This document shows, piece after piece, positions 1 to 6,743 of a DNA stretch of 14,214 nt. The DNA lies in contig CAIWIS010000090.1 in NCBI GenBank assembly GCA_903912795.1, forward strand, positions 1-14,214, in the 5' to 3' direction. This DNA is from an uncultured Bacteroidales bacterium (GTDB lineage: Bacteria; Bacteroidota; Bacteroidia; Bacteroidales; Paludibacteraceae). A program made the translations under genes and the position numbers. Positions within the stretch are counted from its first letter, which is position 1. The number at the start of each line of letters is the position of its first letter. The notes beneath the pieces are model-generated. The model was given only the letters and a program-made list of their open reading frames with translations, was not told the origin of the DNA and did not search any database.

Positions 1-411
1 GCTTCAACTGACTCTGAATTTTCGCATTGGAAATGGTTACAAACTCCACAAAACCAAGGTGGAATTCAAGGAGTTAAATATCCATTAGTGGTTGATCAAA
101 ATTTACAGATTTCAAAAAATTACGATGTATTAATTGGCAGTGATGACTATACCGATGAAGGTGAATTAGTATTTACTGGAGAGCCAAAAGCATATCGCGG
201 TTTATTTTTAATCGACAAATCAGGAGTTGTTCGTCACCAGTTGGTAAACGATTTGCCACTTGGCCGTAATGTGGAAGAAGTTTTGCGCTTAATTGATGCT
301 TTGCAGTTCACCGAAAAATATGGTGAAGTTTGTCCAGCAAACTGGAAAAAAGGCGAAAAATCACTTAAGGCAACCCAAGAAGGCATTGCAAGCTATTTGT
401 CAGAAAAATAA
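1..411 (+). CDS. Typical 2-Cys peroxiredoxin (AhpC/Prx1 type), 3' part only
   Basis: This is a thiol peroxidase that reduces hydrogen peroxide and organic hydroperoxides in the cytoplasm. The reading frame is open from base 1, so the 5' end, including the peroxidatic Cys, lies outside the window; 136 codons are visible. Seen here: the segment after the active site (DSEFSHWKW, then QGGIQG, the equivalent of the GGLG motif), the RGLFLIDKSGVVRH core strand, NDLPLGRN, and the resolving Cys in GEVCPANW. Known of the family: that C-terminal VCP Cys forms the intersubunit disulfide. Compared with eukaryotic Prx1 there is an extra acidic loop (GSDDYTDEGEL) before RGLFLID, which I recall as common in Bacteroidota homologues. 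The C-terminus ends SYLSEK rather than the YF motif of oxidation-sensitive enzymes, so it is probably fairly resistant to overoxidation (inference). An internal GTG at 88 is not the real start. A terminator follows directly. Confidence 0.95.
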   Translation, partial: ASTDSEFSHWKWLQTPQNQGGIQGVKYPLVVDQNLQISKNYDVLIGSDDYTDEGELVFTGEPKAYRGLFLIDKSGVVRHQLVNDLPLGRNVEEVLRLIDALQFTEKYGEVCPANWKKGEKSLKATQEGIASYLSEK

Positions 412-417
412 TTTGCA

Positions 418-467
418 CTCAAAAAAAAAGCAGTAATCAGAAAATCTGATTACTGCTTTTTTTTGAG
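418..467. terminator. Bidirectional intrinsic terminator between converging genes
   Basis: A near-perfect inverted repeat has the core arms GCAGTAATCAGA (430-441) and TCTGATTACTGC (445-456) around an AAA loop. It is flanked by A9 on the left and T8 on the right, and then by pairing CTC/GAG ends. Either strand gives a stable hairpin followed by a U-tract. It lies 6 nt after the peroxiredoxin stop and 12 nt after the stop of the opposing cyclo-ligase, so it can serve both. Confidence 0.93.
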
Positions 468-479
468 CATATTGGATTA

Positions 480-1079
480 TTATTGTAAAGTGTAATTTGG
501 TGTAATTACTTTATCCATTTTTACATCGAAAGGTTCAGTTGGAATAACTTCGAGCAACTGAAAATCATAGCAAATACCAATTCGTAGTACTTTTTTACCA
601 CTAAAATATTTATCATAATAACCTTTACCTCTACCTAATCTGTTTTTGCTTTTATCAAAAGCTACTCCTGGTACTATCACAACATCAATTTGTTTCAAAT
701 ATTCTTTTTGGGCATCGGGCTCCCAAATCCCCAAATCACTTTTCTTTAAATCATCGGTAGTAGTAAATGGCTTAATCAACATTTTGTCACCCTTAACCAT
801 TGGCAAAAGCATTTGTTTTTTGGCACTCCATTTTACAATAAAACTATGCGTCGGCAATTCATCGGGAAGTGACCAATACATAAGTACCGACTTAGCATCA
901 ATAAATTCTTGCAAATTTTCAATTTTTTCAAATACAGCAGTAGCACTTTGAGCTTTATCCATATCGCTCAAAATATTCTTTTTATTCCGAATACGACGTC
1001 TTATTTTCGTTTTTTCTGAATCTTCAATTCTCTTTTTGCGAGTAAGTTTTAATAAAAAGTTTTTAATAAATAAAATCAT
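480..1079 (-). CDS. 5-formyltetrahydrofolate cyclo-ligase (methenyl-THF synthetase)
   Basis: This enzyme makes 5,10-methenyl-THF from 5-formyl-THF with ATP and Mg2+, returning 5-formyl-THF to the one-carbon pool (E. coli homologue ygfA/fau). With the ATG at 1079 the protein has 199 residues. Seen: a basic N-terminal helix typical of the family (KTKIRRRIRNKK), the substrate-side segment SLPDELPT (residues 70-77), VDVVIVPG-type strand (IDVVIVPGVAF), and the ATP-binding signature GRGKGYYDKYF near residues 149-159, which is the strongest diagnostic. I chose the start at 1079 because a longer frame to 1112 would overlap the upstream DUF4294 gene; this start leaves a 10-nt gap. Even so, some 18 residues (MILFIKNFLLKL plus basic residues) precede the region I would expect to begin the domain, so the N-terminus is uncertain. 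It is probably cotranscribed with the DUF4294 gene and ends at the shared terminator. Confidence 0.92.
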   Translation of the reverse strand: MILFIKNFLLKLTRKKRIEDSEKTKIRRRIRNKKNILSDMDKAQSATAVFEKIENLQEFIDAKSVLMYWSLPDELPTHSFIVKWSAKKQMLLPMVKGDKMLIKPFTTTDDLKKSDLGIWEPDAQKEYLKQIDVVIVPGVAFDKSKNRLGRGKGYYDKYFSGKKVLRIGICYDFQLLEVIPTEPFDVKMDKVITPNYTLQ

Positions 1080-1089
1080 ATAATTAGTT

Positions 1090-1704
1090 TTATAGTTGTC
1101 CTGCTTCCACAAGTAGTATTACACGTTCCATCACCTTATCTTTGTCCGATGCATCGTATTCCGATTTAAGATTTGATCCAAATACTCTAGCAATACCTTG
1201 CCAAAAAAAAGCTGTAAAACTCCCTTTATATAATTTTATCAAATCATACGAAGTTCTATCACACTCTCTATCAACAAGTTTCATCAATATACGTCCTTGG
1301 TTTATTGTCATCTTTTTTAAATCACTTTCGTAATTTTTGAAAGCTGACTTTTCAATTTCATCAAGGTACTTTTTGCGTTCGCGTTCGGATTTTAAACTTA
1401 CTAGCTTCATATTAACCTGCATCAATTCACTTGAAATAAGCTTGGCATACGGAAGTGTTCGCTTTACATCTCGTACCGTTCGCCAAAAAAATTGCTCTTG
1501 AGCTTTATTTTTGAACGTTGAACGAGGAAAAACCCAGATATCATGCAAAAATGCTAATAAAATTGTATCATTACCATTCACTTGAGCCATTAATCGAGCT
1601 CCACCATGTGGTACAAATTCATTGTTTTTATTTTGGGCAAATATTAATGTGCCATTAAAAACAGTTGAAATTAAAATTATTTTAAAAACATGAAAACGTT
1701 TCAT
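1090..1704 (-). CDS. DUF4294 family exported protein of unknown function
   Basis: 204 residues from ATG 1704; an extension to a TTG at 1713 is less likely. Residues 1-23 look like a signal peptide (MKRFHVFKIILIS core, ending FA before Gln24), which predicts export to the periplasm. The mature part carries features I recognise from the Bacteroidota-specific DUF4294 family: FWRTVRDVKRTLPYAKL, the Lys-rich LKSERERKKYLDEIEK helix, TINQGRILMKLVDRE, and GSFTAFFWQGIARVFGSNL near the C-terminus. No catalytic function has been assigned to this family to my knowledge, and I do not infer one. The helical, charged middle (about residues 90-130) may form a coiled region. It is the first gene of a two-gene unit with the cyclo-ligase. 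Confidence 0.85.
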   Translation of the reverse strand: MKRFHVFKIILISTVFNGTLIFAQNKNNEFVPHGGARLMAQVNGNDTILLAFLHDIWVFPRSTFKNKAQEQFFWRTVRDVKRTLPYAKLISSELMQVNMKLVSLKSERERKKYLDEIEKSAFKNYESDLKKMTINQGRILMKLVDRECDRTSYDLIKLYKGSFTAFFWQGIARVFGSNLKSEYDASDKDKVMERVILLVEAGQL

Positions 1705-1710
1705 AAAGTG

Positions 1711-1718
1711 CAAATATA
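1711..1718 (-). promoter_or_regulatory. Candidate -7 element for the DUF4294 operon
   Basis: On the minus strand TATATTTG matches the Bacteroidota -7 consensus TAnnTTTG. It ends 6 nt before the ATG at 1704, so transcription would begin at or next to the start codon. I see no good -33 TTTG at 19-21 nt, so this is a weak call. Confidence 0.3.
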
Positions 1719-1844
1719 AGATATTTTTATCAATTTTATAGAATACAACGCAATAATTTTGAATTAAAAACCAATCTCTAGCAATAGTAAGCGCAAAATT
1801 TATGGATTTACTTAAAAAAATAGGACATTAAAGAAAAATTTATA

Positions 1845-1874
1845 TGTGTATTTAAAAATAAATGTATATATTTG
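1845..1874 (+). promoter_or_regulatory. Candidate Bacteroidota promoter for the barrel operon
   Basis: TATATTTG at 1867-1874 matches TAnnTTTG. A weak -33 (TGTG at 1845-1848) lies 18 nt upstream. The start codon at 1927 gives a leader of about 45 nt. The rest of the 1714-1926 region is very AT-rich; I see no gene or RNA in it. Confidence 0.45.
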
Positions 1875-1926
1875 ATTCGAAAAAATAGCACTTAATTTTC
1901 ACACCTGAACAAAGATTAAATTTGAA

Positions 1927-2748
1927 ATGCGAAAAATACTCATCTTTCTATTCGTTGTTTGTTTTACATTTAAAATTGTTGGTCAAACTACCGAGATTGT
2001 ACCCTTTTCCACAACCATTGCCAATGCTTCAGTAGCCGACAGCAAAAGTTATACCGCATTTAAAAACCCAGCCTCACTAGGTTCGGTTTCAACTTCGAAC
2101 GTTGGAATTCAATATGAAAATAAGTATTTACTTAAAGAATTATCTACAAAAAGTATGTATTTCAGTTCATCAACAAAACTCATTAACGTTGCTATATGCT
2201 CAAGTTATTATGGTTATGAACTGTATAACGAATTATTGTGTGGAATTGTGTTATCGCGTAATTTCAACAACATCTTTAATTTAGGAATACAATACAATTA
2301 CTATTCAGTATATCATGCAGCATCCAACAAAAGACACGGAAGTTTCTTTCCACAAGTAGGGCTTCAAATTAAATTATCTCCTGAATTTCAGTTGGGATTT
2401 TCAACATTTAACCCATTACAACAAACAATAAATACAGCGTATATAGAAAAACGAATAGCATCGGTTTTTAGTTTAGGTTGCGAGTGGAAAATTTCAGAAA
2501 ATTTCAATTTTTTATTTCAAACCGATAAGAATATTAGTGGTAATTACAGAGTAGCTGGTGGTTTTGAGTATGAAATAAAAGATTTTATGATTGTAAAAAC
2601 GGGTGCTTTTCATAGTGATTTTTTAGTTTCAACTATTGGATTTGGATTTAAAATAGGAAAATCTACATTTCACCTGAATGCAGAACTTCATCCTAAATTA
2701 GGTTTATGTACATTGGCTAATTTGAGCTATTGCTTAACAAAAAAATAA
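1927..2748 (+). CDS. PorV/FadL-like outer-membrane beta-barrel protein, function unknown
   Basis: 273 residues. Residues 1-19 form a signal peptide (MRKILIFLFVVCF core, cleavage after Gly19). The mature N-terminus contains the pattern ASVADSKSYTAFKNPASLG (residues 34-52), resembling the A-x-x-D-x-x-A-x-x-x-NPA-x-L motif at the plug of FadL-, PorV- and PorQ-type Bacteroidota barrels. The rest alternates aromatic and polar residues in short strands (NVGIQYENKYL, FNLGIQYNYYSV, FQLGFSTFNPL, KTGAFHSDFLVS), as expected of an outer-membrane barrel of about 12 or more strands. It ends YCLTKK rather than in an aromatic residue. It lies 3 nt before the next barrel gene, so the two are almost certainly cotranscribed and probably act together. 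I cannot assign a substrate, and membership of the PorV family proper is only suggested. Confidence 0.75.
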   Translation: MRKILIFLFVVCFTFKIVGQTTEIVPFSTTIANASVADSKSYTAFKNPASLGSVSTSNVGIQYENKYLLKELSTKSMYFSSSTKLINVAICSSYYGYELYNELLCGIVLSRNFNNIFNLGIQYNYYSVYHAASNKRHGSFFPQVGLQIKLSPEFQLGFSTFNPLQQTINTAYIEKRIASVFSLGCEWKISENFNFLFQTDKNISGNYRVAGGFEYEIKDFMIVKTGAFHSDFLVSTIGFGFKIGKSTFHLNAELHPKLGLCTLANLSYCLTKK

Positions 2749-2751
2749 AGT

Positions 2752-4800
2752 ATGCTACATAAATACTTGATAATATGCATACTTTGTTGGGGTCACTTTC
2801 AATTAAAAGCCCAAAATTCGGTTCAAAGCATTGATGATATTATAAACGACATTTTTGAACAATACACAGCCGAAAGTGAAGAGAGCATAGACTATGAGTC
2901 ATTCTATAGCGATTTAGTTTCGCTTGTTGATTCTCCTTTAAACCTGAACAATACCTCTAAAGAAGAACTTGAAAAATTGGCATTTTTGAATGACATTCAA
3001 ATTGAAAACATTTTATATTATATATATCAACATGGACAATTGAATACAATTTATGAATTACAGCTTATCGATGGCATTGACATGACTGACATAAAGCGTA
3101 TGTTGCAGTTTGTAAACATAGGCGATAAAGTTGACAAGAATAAACCTATCTATTTTAAAGAAATTTGGAAATTTGGAAATTCAGAAGTCTATTATAGATT
3201 AGATAAAAGTATTGAACAAAAAAAAGGATATTTAAAAACCACCAATAGTGATGGTTTAAGTACAACACCCTATTTTGGATCATCGGTTTACAATTCACTA
3301 AAATACAATTTCAATTACAAAAATGCTATCCGATTTGGACTAACGATGGAGAAAGATCCAGGTGAAGCGTTTTGGAGTAATGCCCATAAAGGTTATGATT
3401 TTTACTCGTTTCATTTCCAAGCGAATAATATAGGCAAACTAAAGAATTTAGTACTAGGCGACTATAGAGCATCATTTGGACAAGGATTAGTGTTTAATTC
3501 CGGATTTGGCAGTTCAAAATCATCCTATGTACTTAATGTTGTTTCGCGCGATAATGGACTGAAAAAATTTAGTTCGACCGACGAGAACAACTACTTTAGA
3601 GGTATTGGTACTACATTTAATATTGGAAAAACCGAAGTTACTGGATTTTATTCAACAAAAACATCCGATGCCGATACTGCAAACAATCAATTTACATCGT
3701 TTTACAAAACTGGACTTCATCGTACATTAAATGAGTTAAGCAAAAAAAATAGTTTACACCAGCAAACAATAGGCCTTCATACTAATTGGACATTTAAAAT
3801 GGCACGCCTTGGATTTACATTTGCTCATACAGAATTAGACAAACCTATTAAGCCTGACCTGTCGGCATATAATTTATTTTATTTTAGTGGCAAACAACAA
3901 ACTACAGCTAGCTTAGATTATAGAGCTCGGATTGGGATATTCAATTTATTTGGCGAAACCGCTATTACTAACAATTATGGAATTGCATCTATAAACGGAG
4001 CTCTGTACTCACCAACAAGCAAAGTAAGTTTAGTTACACTTTGGCGATATTACTCTCCTAAATACGATACATTTTATGCAAATGCGTTTTCGGAAAACAC
4101 AAGAATTAACAACGAAAAAGGGATTTATATTGGTACCGAAATTAGACCTTTTAGTAAATGGAAATTCTCAACTTATATTGACAGCTATCATTTTCCATGG
4201 CTAAAATATGGTGTAGGAGCACCTACTTGGGGACAAGATTATTTATTGCAGGCCGAGTACAGTCCAAAACGAAACTTACAAATGAATTGGCGATTAAAAT
4301 ACGAACAAAAAGCTAAAAATAGTAGCGGGAATACTATTCCCAGCACATACAATTATGCCAAAGCAGCAATTCGATATCAACTTTTGTTCAGCTATGGTAA
4401 TTTTACCTCAAAAAACCTGATTGAAGTAAACTATTCAGATTCAGCTCACAAAACAGCTAAAATTGGATTCACGGCATATCAGGATTTAAATTACAGTTTT
4501 AAAAAAATTCCATTAACTGCCGAATTTCGATACTTGTTTTTCGATGCATCTAATTACGATAATAGATTTTATTTGTATGAAAAAGACATTTTATACGCAT
4601 TTTCAATACCTATGTTTTATGGTTTGGGCTCACGCTATTATTTTAATTTAAAATACAATTTAAATAATCATTTATCAATATGGTTTAAATTTGCTCAAAC
4701 TATATATGGCGATGGACGAAGAACAATTGGTAGTGGCAATGATGAAATTGTAGGTAATCGAAAATCAGATCTGCGATTTTTACTACGATACAAATTCTAA
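2752..4800 (+). CDS. Helix-hairpin-helix (ComEA-like) protein with outer-membrane beta-barrel
   Basis: 682 residues. A signal peptide (1-20, cut before Gln21) is followed by an acidic helical stretch (22-60). Residues 62-122 form two helix-hairpin-helix units: PLNLNNTSKEELEKLAFLND and YELQLIDGIDMTDIKRMLQFV, each a short helix, turn and helix as in ComEA/SLBB-type proteins. The canonical GxG hairpin that contacts DNA phosphate is missing from the first unit (FLND) and is only partial in the second (DGID), so DNA binding is doubtful. From about residue 145 the sequence is rich in alternating aromatic/polar strands (for example SVYNSLKYNFNYKN and YYFNLKYNLNNHLSIWFKF) and ends in LRYKF, with the C-terminal Phe typical of outer-membrane barrels. 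I recognise this as a widespread Bacteroidota family with no established function. It is the second gene of the barrel operon. Confidence 0.8.
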   Translation: MLHKYLIICILCWGHFQLKAQNSVQSIDDIINDIFEQYTAESEESIDYESFYSDLVSLVDSPLNLNNTSKEELEKLAFLNDIQIENILYYIYQHGQLNTIYELQLIDGIDMTDIKRMLQFVNIGDKVDKNKPIYFKEIWKFGNSEVYYRLDKSIEQKKGYLKTTNSDGLSTTPYFGSSVYNSLKYNFNYKNAIRFGLTMEKDPGEAFWSNAHKGYDFYSFHFQANNIGKLKNLVLGDYRASFGQGLVFNSGFGSSKSSYVLNVVSRDNGLKKFSSTDENNYFRGIGTTFNIGKTEVTGFYSTKTSDADTANNQFTSFYKTGLHRTLNELSKKNSLHQQTIGLHTNWTFKMARLGFTFAHTELDKPIKPDLSAYNLFYFSGKQQTTASLDYRARIGIFNLFGETAITNNYGIASINGALYSPTSKVSLVTLWRYYSPKYDTFYANAFSENTRINNEKGIYIGTEIRPFSKWKFSTYIDSYHFPWLKYGVGAPTWGQDYLLQAEYSPKRNLQMNWRLKYEQKAKNSSGNTIPSTYNYAKAAIRYQLLFSYGNFTSKNLIEVNYSDSAHKTAKIGFTAYQDLNYSFKKIPLTAEFRYLFFDASNYDNRFYLYEKDILYAFSIPMFYGLGSRYYFNLKYNLNNHLSIWFKFAQTIYGDGRRTIGSGNDEIVGNRKSDLRFLLRYKF

Positions 4801-4849
4801 TAATTGTTTTATGGCTAATTTAAAATCGGATTTATACAACTTTTTAAAG

Positions 4850-4857
4850 TACTTTTG
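4850..4857 (+). promoter_or_regulatory. Candidate -7 element for the MetH reactivation gene
   Basis: TACTTTTG matches TAnnTTTG and would give a leader of about 50 nt before the ATG at 4913. No convincing -33 is present at the right spacing. An in-frame ATG at 4883 is closed by a TGA at 4898, which supports 4913 as the start. Confidence 0.4.
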
Positions 4858-4912
4858 TGTTTAATGCCTCATAAGAGCACAATGAAAATTAAAAATTGAA
4901 ATTGCACTAAAA

Positions 4913-5839
4913 ATGACTCCAAACATTCAAGGAAAAAATATATTTGTAGATATTGACTTAAAAGAAATTGTACCATTTATTCATTGGACATTTTTCTTTA
5001 TGGCTTGGCGCTTAAATGGCAAATACGACGACATACAATCGGTGTGCGATTGTGGCTCCTGTAAAGCAGGGTGGTTGCAAAAATTCCCAGTATCTGAGAG
5101 CGAAAAAGCAGAAGAAGCATTAAAACTATACAAAGACGCACAGGAAATGCTCCGTAGATTTTTGGATGAGAAAATTGTAACCATAAATGCTATGGTTGGC
5201 ATTTATCCTGCCTATTCCATCGATGATGACATACAAGTTTCAATTGATAAACAAGAAATAAAAATACCAACTCTCCGTCAGCAAATTCCTTCGACTGATG
5301 GTTTTTGTTATTCGTTATCCGATTTTATTAAACCTCAGAATGATTTTATAGGGGTTTTTGCCAATACAGTTTTAGGAGTGGAAGCTTTTGCTGAAACTTT
5401 TGAAAAAGACGATGATATGTATCATTCTATTCTAATTAAAACATTATCGGACCGACTTGCCGAAGCTACAGCCGAATGGCTGCATTACAAAGTTCGCACC
5501 GAAATTTGGGGATATGCACCCCATGAAAAACTGAATATTAACGAACTTTTTAAAACACACTACCAAGGTATCCGACCGGCTGTTGGCTACCCTTCCCTAC
5601 CCGACCAATCTATCATTTTTACGCTGGATAAACTAATTGATTTCAACAGTTTAGGTATCACATTAACTGAAAATGGAGCTATGTTCCCCAATGCATCAGT
5701 TAGTGGATTATTGTTCGACCATCCAAAATCGCGCTATTTTAATGTTGGCAAAATTGATGAACAACAGTTCAAGGATTATGCTCAACGATGTGGCAAACAA
5801 CCTGATGTACTCCGTAAATGGTTGGCTTCAAACTTATAA
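4913..5839 (+). CDS. Free-standing MetH reactivation (S-adenosylmethionine-binding) domain protein
   Basis: 308 residues, equivalent to the C-terminal activation domain (Met_synt_B12) of cobalamin-dependent methionine synthase. In E. coli MetH this domain binds SAM and, with reduced flavodoxin, remethylates oxidised cob(II)alamin. Motifs in order: IVPFIHWTFFFMAWRLNGKY (19-38), KLYKDAQEML (71-80), YPAYSIDDDI (98-107; Asp pair like the E. coli Asp946 region), LADRLAEATAEWLH helix from about 179 (Glu184 aligns with SAM-contacting Glu1097), WGYAPHE (199-205), GIRPAVGYP (219-227; Arg221 and Tyr226 match Arg1134 and Tyr1139), LTENGAMFPNASVSGL and KIDEQQFKDYAQR. The homocysteine, folate and cobalamin modules are absent, so it must act in trans on a MetH encoded elsewhere (inference). 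Unusual: residues 42-60 carry an insertion with Cys45-x-Cys47-x2-Cys50 where E. coli has a short acidic loop. No B12 or SAM riboswitch is visible upstream. Confidence 0.9.
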   Translation: MTPNIQGKNIFVDIDLKEIVPFIHWTFFFMAWRLNGKYDDIQSVCDCGSCKAGWLQKFPVSESEKAEEALKLYKDAQEMLRRFLDEKIVTINAMVGIYPAYSIDDDIQVSIDKQEIKIPTLRQQIPSTDGFCYSLSDFIKPQNDFIGVFANTVLGVEAFAETFEKDDDMYHSILIKTLSDRLAEATAEWLHYKVRTEIWGYAPHEKLNINELFKTHYQGIRPAVGYPSLPDQSIIFTLDKLIDFNSLGITLTENGAMFPNASVSGLLFDHPKSRYFNVGKIDEQQFKDYAQRCGKQPDVLRKWLASNL

Positions 5840-5896
5840 TTTACCTACAACGCCCACAAGTTTTTACTTCATGTGTTTAATGGCAAGACTAAAACA

Positions 5897-5927
5897 TTGG
5901 CTATTTGGCACATTTTCATTACCTTTG
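5897..5927 (+). promoter_or_regulatory. Bacteroidota-type promoter of trmD
   Basis: TTGG at 5897-5900 and TACCTTTG at 5920-5927 are separated by about 20 nt, which fits the -33/-7 consensus (TTTG ... TAnnTTTG) described for the Bacteroides primary sigma factor. Transcription would begin near 5933, about 40 nt before the trmD start. This is the best-formed promoter in the window. Confidence 0.65.
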
Positions 5928-5973
5928 CACCCACAATTATTTATTCTTAATTGTTAATTATTAATCGGTTGAA

Positions 5974-6645
5974 ATGCGCATTGACATTATTTCTGCAGTT
6001 CCTGAATTATTAGAAAGTCCATTAAATTATTCCATCGTAAAACGAGCTCGCGACAAGGGCTTGGTAGAAGTATACGTGCATAATTTACGCGAATACAGCA
6101 TAAATAAACACCGCAGGGTTGACGATTATGCTTTTGGATTTAGTGCTGGCATGGTGCTTCAAATAGAACCCATCGACCGCATTATAACACTACTCAAAAG
6201 TGAACGAACATACGACGAAGTGATATACACCTCACCTGATGGCGAAAAGTTTGACCAAAAAATGGCAAATCGCTTATCTATGTCAGGTAATTTGATAATT
6301 CTTTGCGGCCATTACAAAGGCATCGACCATCGTATTCGTGAACACCTGATAACCAAAGAAATTACCGTTGGCGATTATGTGCTTACTGGCGGAGAACTTC
6401 CAGCCGCTATTATGACTGATGCCATTGTACGTCTGATACCTGGAGCCATTGGCGATGAGCAATCGGCACTTTCCGATTCATTTCAGGATAATTTACTCGC
6501 TCCACCAGTTTACACCCGTCCGGCAGAATACAAAGGTTGGAAAGTTCCAGACATTTTACTTTCTGGTCATCAAGCCAATGTGTACGAATGGAATCATCAG
6601 CAATCAGTAGAACGGACAAAGCGATTAAGACCTGATTTGTTGTAA
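5974..6645 (+). CDS. trmD: tRNA (guanine-37-N1)-methyltransferase
   Basis: A SPOUT-class enzyme that uses SAM to methylate G37 next to the anticodon of tRNAs reading CNN codons, preventing +1 frameshifting; it works as a cytoplasmic homodimer. 223 residues, somewhat shorter than the E. coli protein. Seen: MRIDIISAVPELL start, HRRVDD (46-51), VIYTSPDGEKFDQ, ILCGHYKGIDHRI, the knot segment with ITVGDYVLTGGELPA, VRLIPG, and the C-terminal DSFQDNLLAPPVYTRP and LLSGHQANVYEW. Odd point: residues 55-59, Gly-Gly-Gly-Pro-Gly in E. coli (Gly-Gly-Gly-Ala-Gly in most relatives I recall), read Gly-Phe-Ser-Ala-Gly. Gly55, Gly59 and Met60 are kept, so the enzyme is probably active. The usual rpsP, rimM and rplS neighbours of Proteobacteria are absent, as I expect for this phylum. 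Confidence 0.96.
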   Translation: MRIDIISAVPELLESPLNYSIVKRARDKGLVEVYVHNLREYSINKHRRVDDYAFGFSAGMVLQIEPIDRIITLLKSERTYDEVIYTSPDGEKFDQKMANRLSMSGNLIILCGHYKGIDHRIREHLITKEITVGDYVLTGGELPAAIMTDAIVRLIPGAIGDEQSALSDSFQDNLLAPPVYTRPAEYKGWKVPDILLSGHQANVYEWNHQQSVERTKRLRPDLL

Positions 6646-6743
6646 AAATTACAAAATCATCTGGAAAATATTTTTACTCTAGTTGACAAATGCAGCAAAT
6701 AAAAAAATACTCAAAAATAAAATTCAAATTGAAGATATTGTAA

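Noticed and set aside
88..411. GTG at 88 as the start of a small 107-residue protein
   Set aside because: The frame is open to base 1 and the upstream residues match peroxiredoxin, so this is the 3' part of a longer gene.
1714..1926. Small gene or RNA in the divergent intergenic region
   Set aside because: Only a nine-codon ATG frame and AT-rich sequence with candidate promoters are visible.
4801..4912. Cobalamin or SAM riboswitch upstream of the MetH reactivation gene
   Set aside because: Only 112 nt separate the genes. I found no B12-box-like sequence or recognisable riboswitch core, and a TAnnTTTG element leaves a leader of about 50 nt.
5673..5957. Overlapping 94-residue frame at the end of the MetH reactivation gene
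   Set aside because: It lies mostly inside a well-supported gene in another frame and has no recognisable protein features.
6681..6712. TTGACA followed 17 nt later by AATACT upstream of argC, resembling a sigma-70 promoter
   Set aside because: The Bacteroidota primary sigma factor does not use the TTGACA/TATAAT consensus, and the second element is a poor match in AT-rich sequence.
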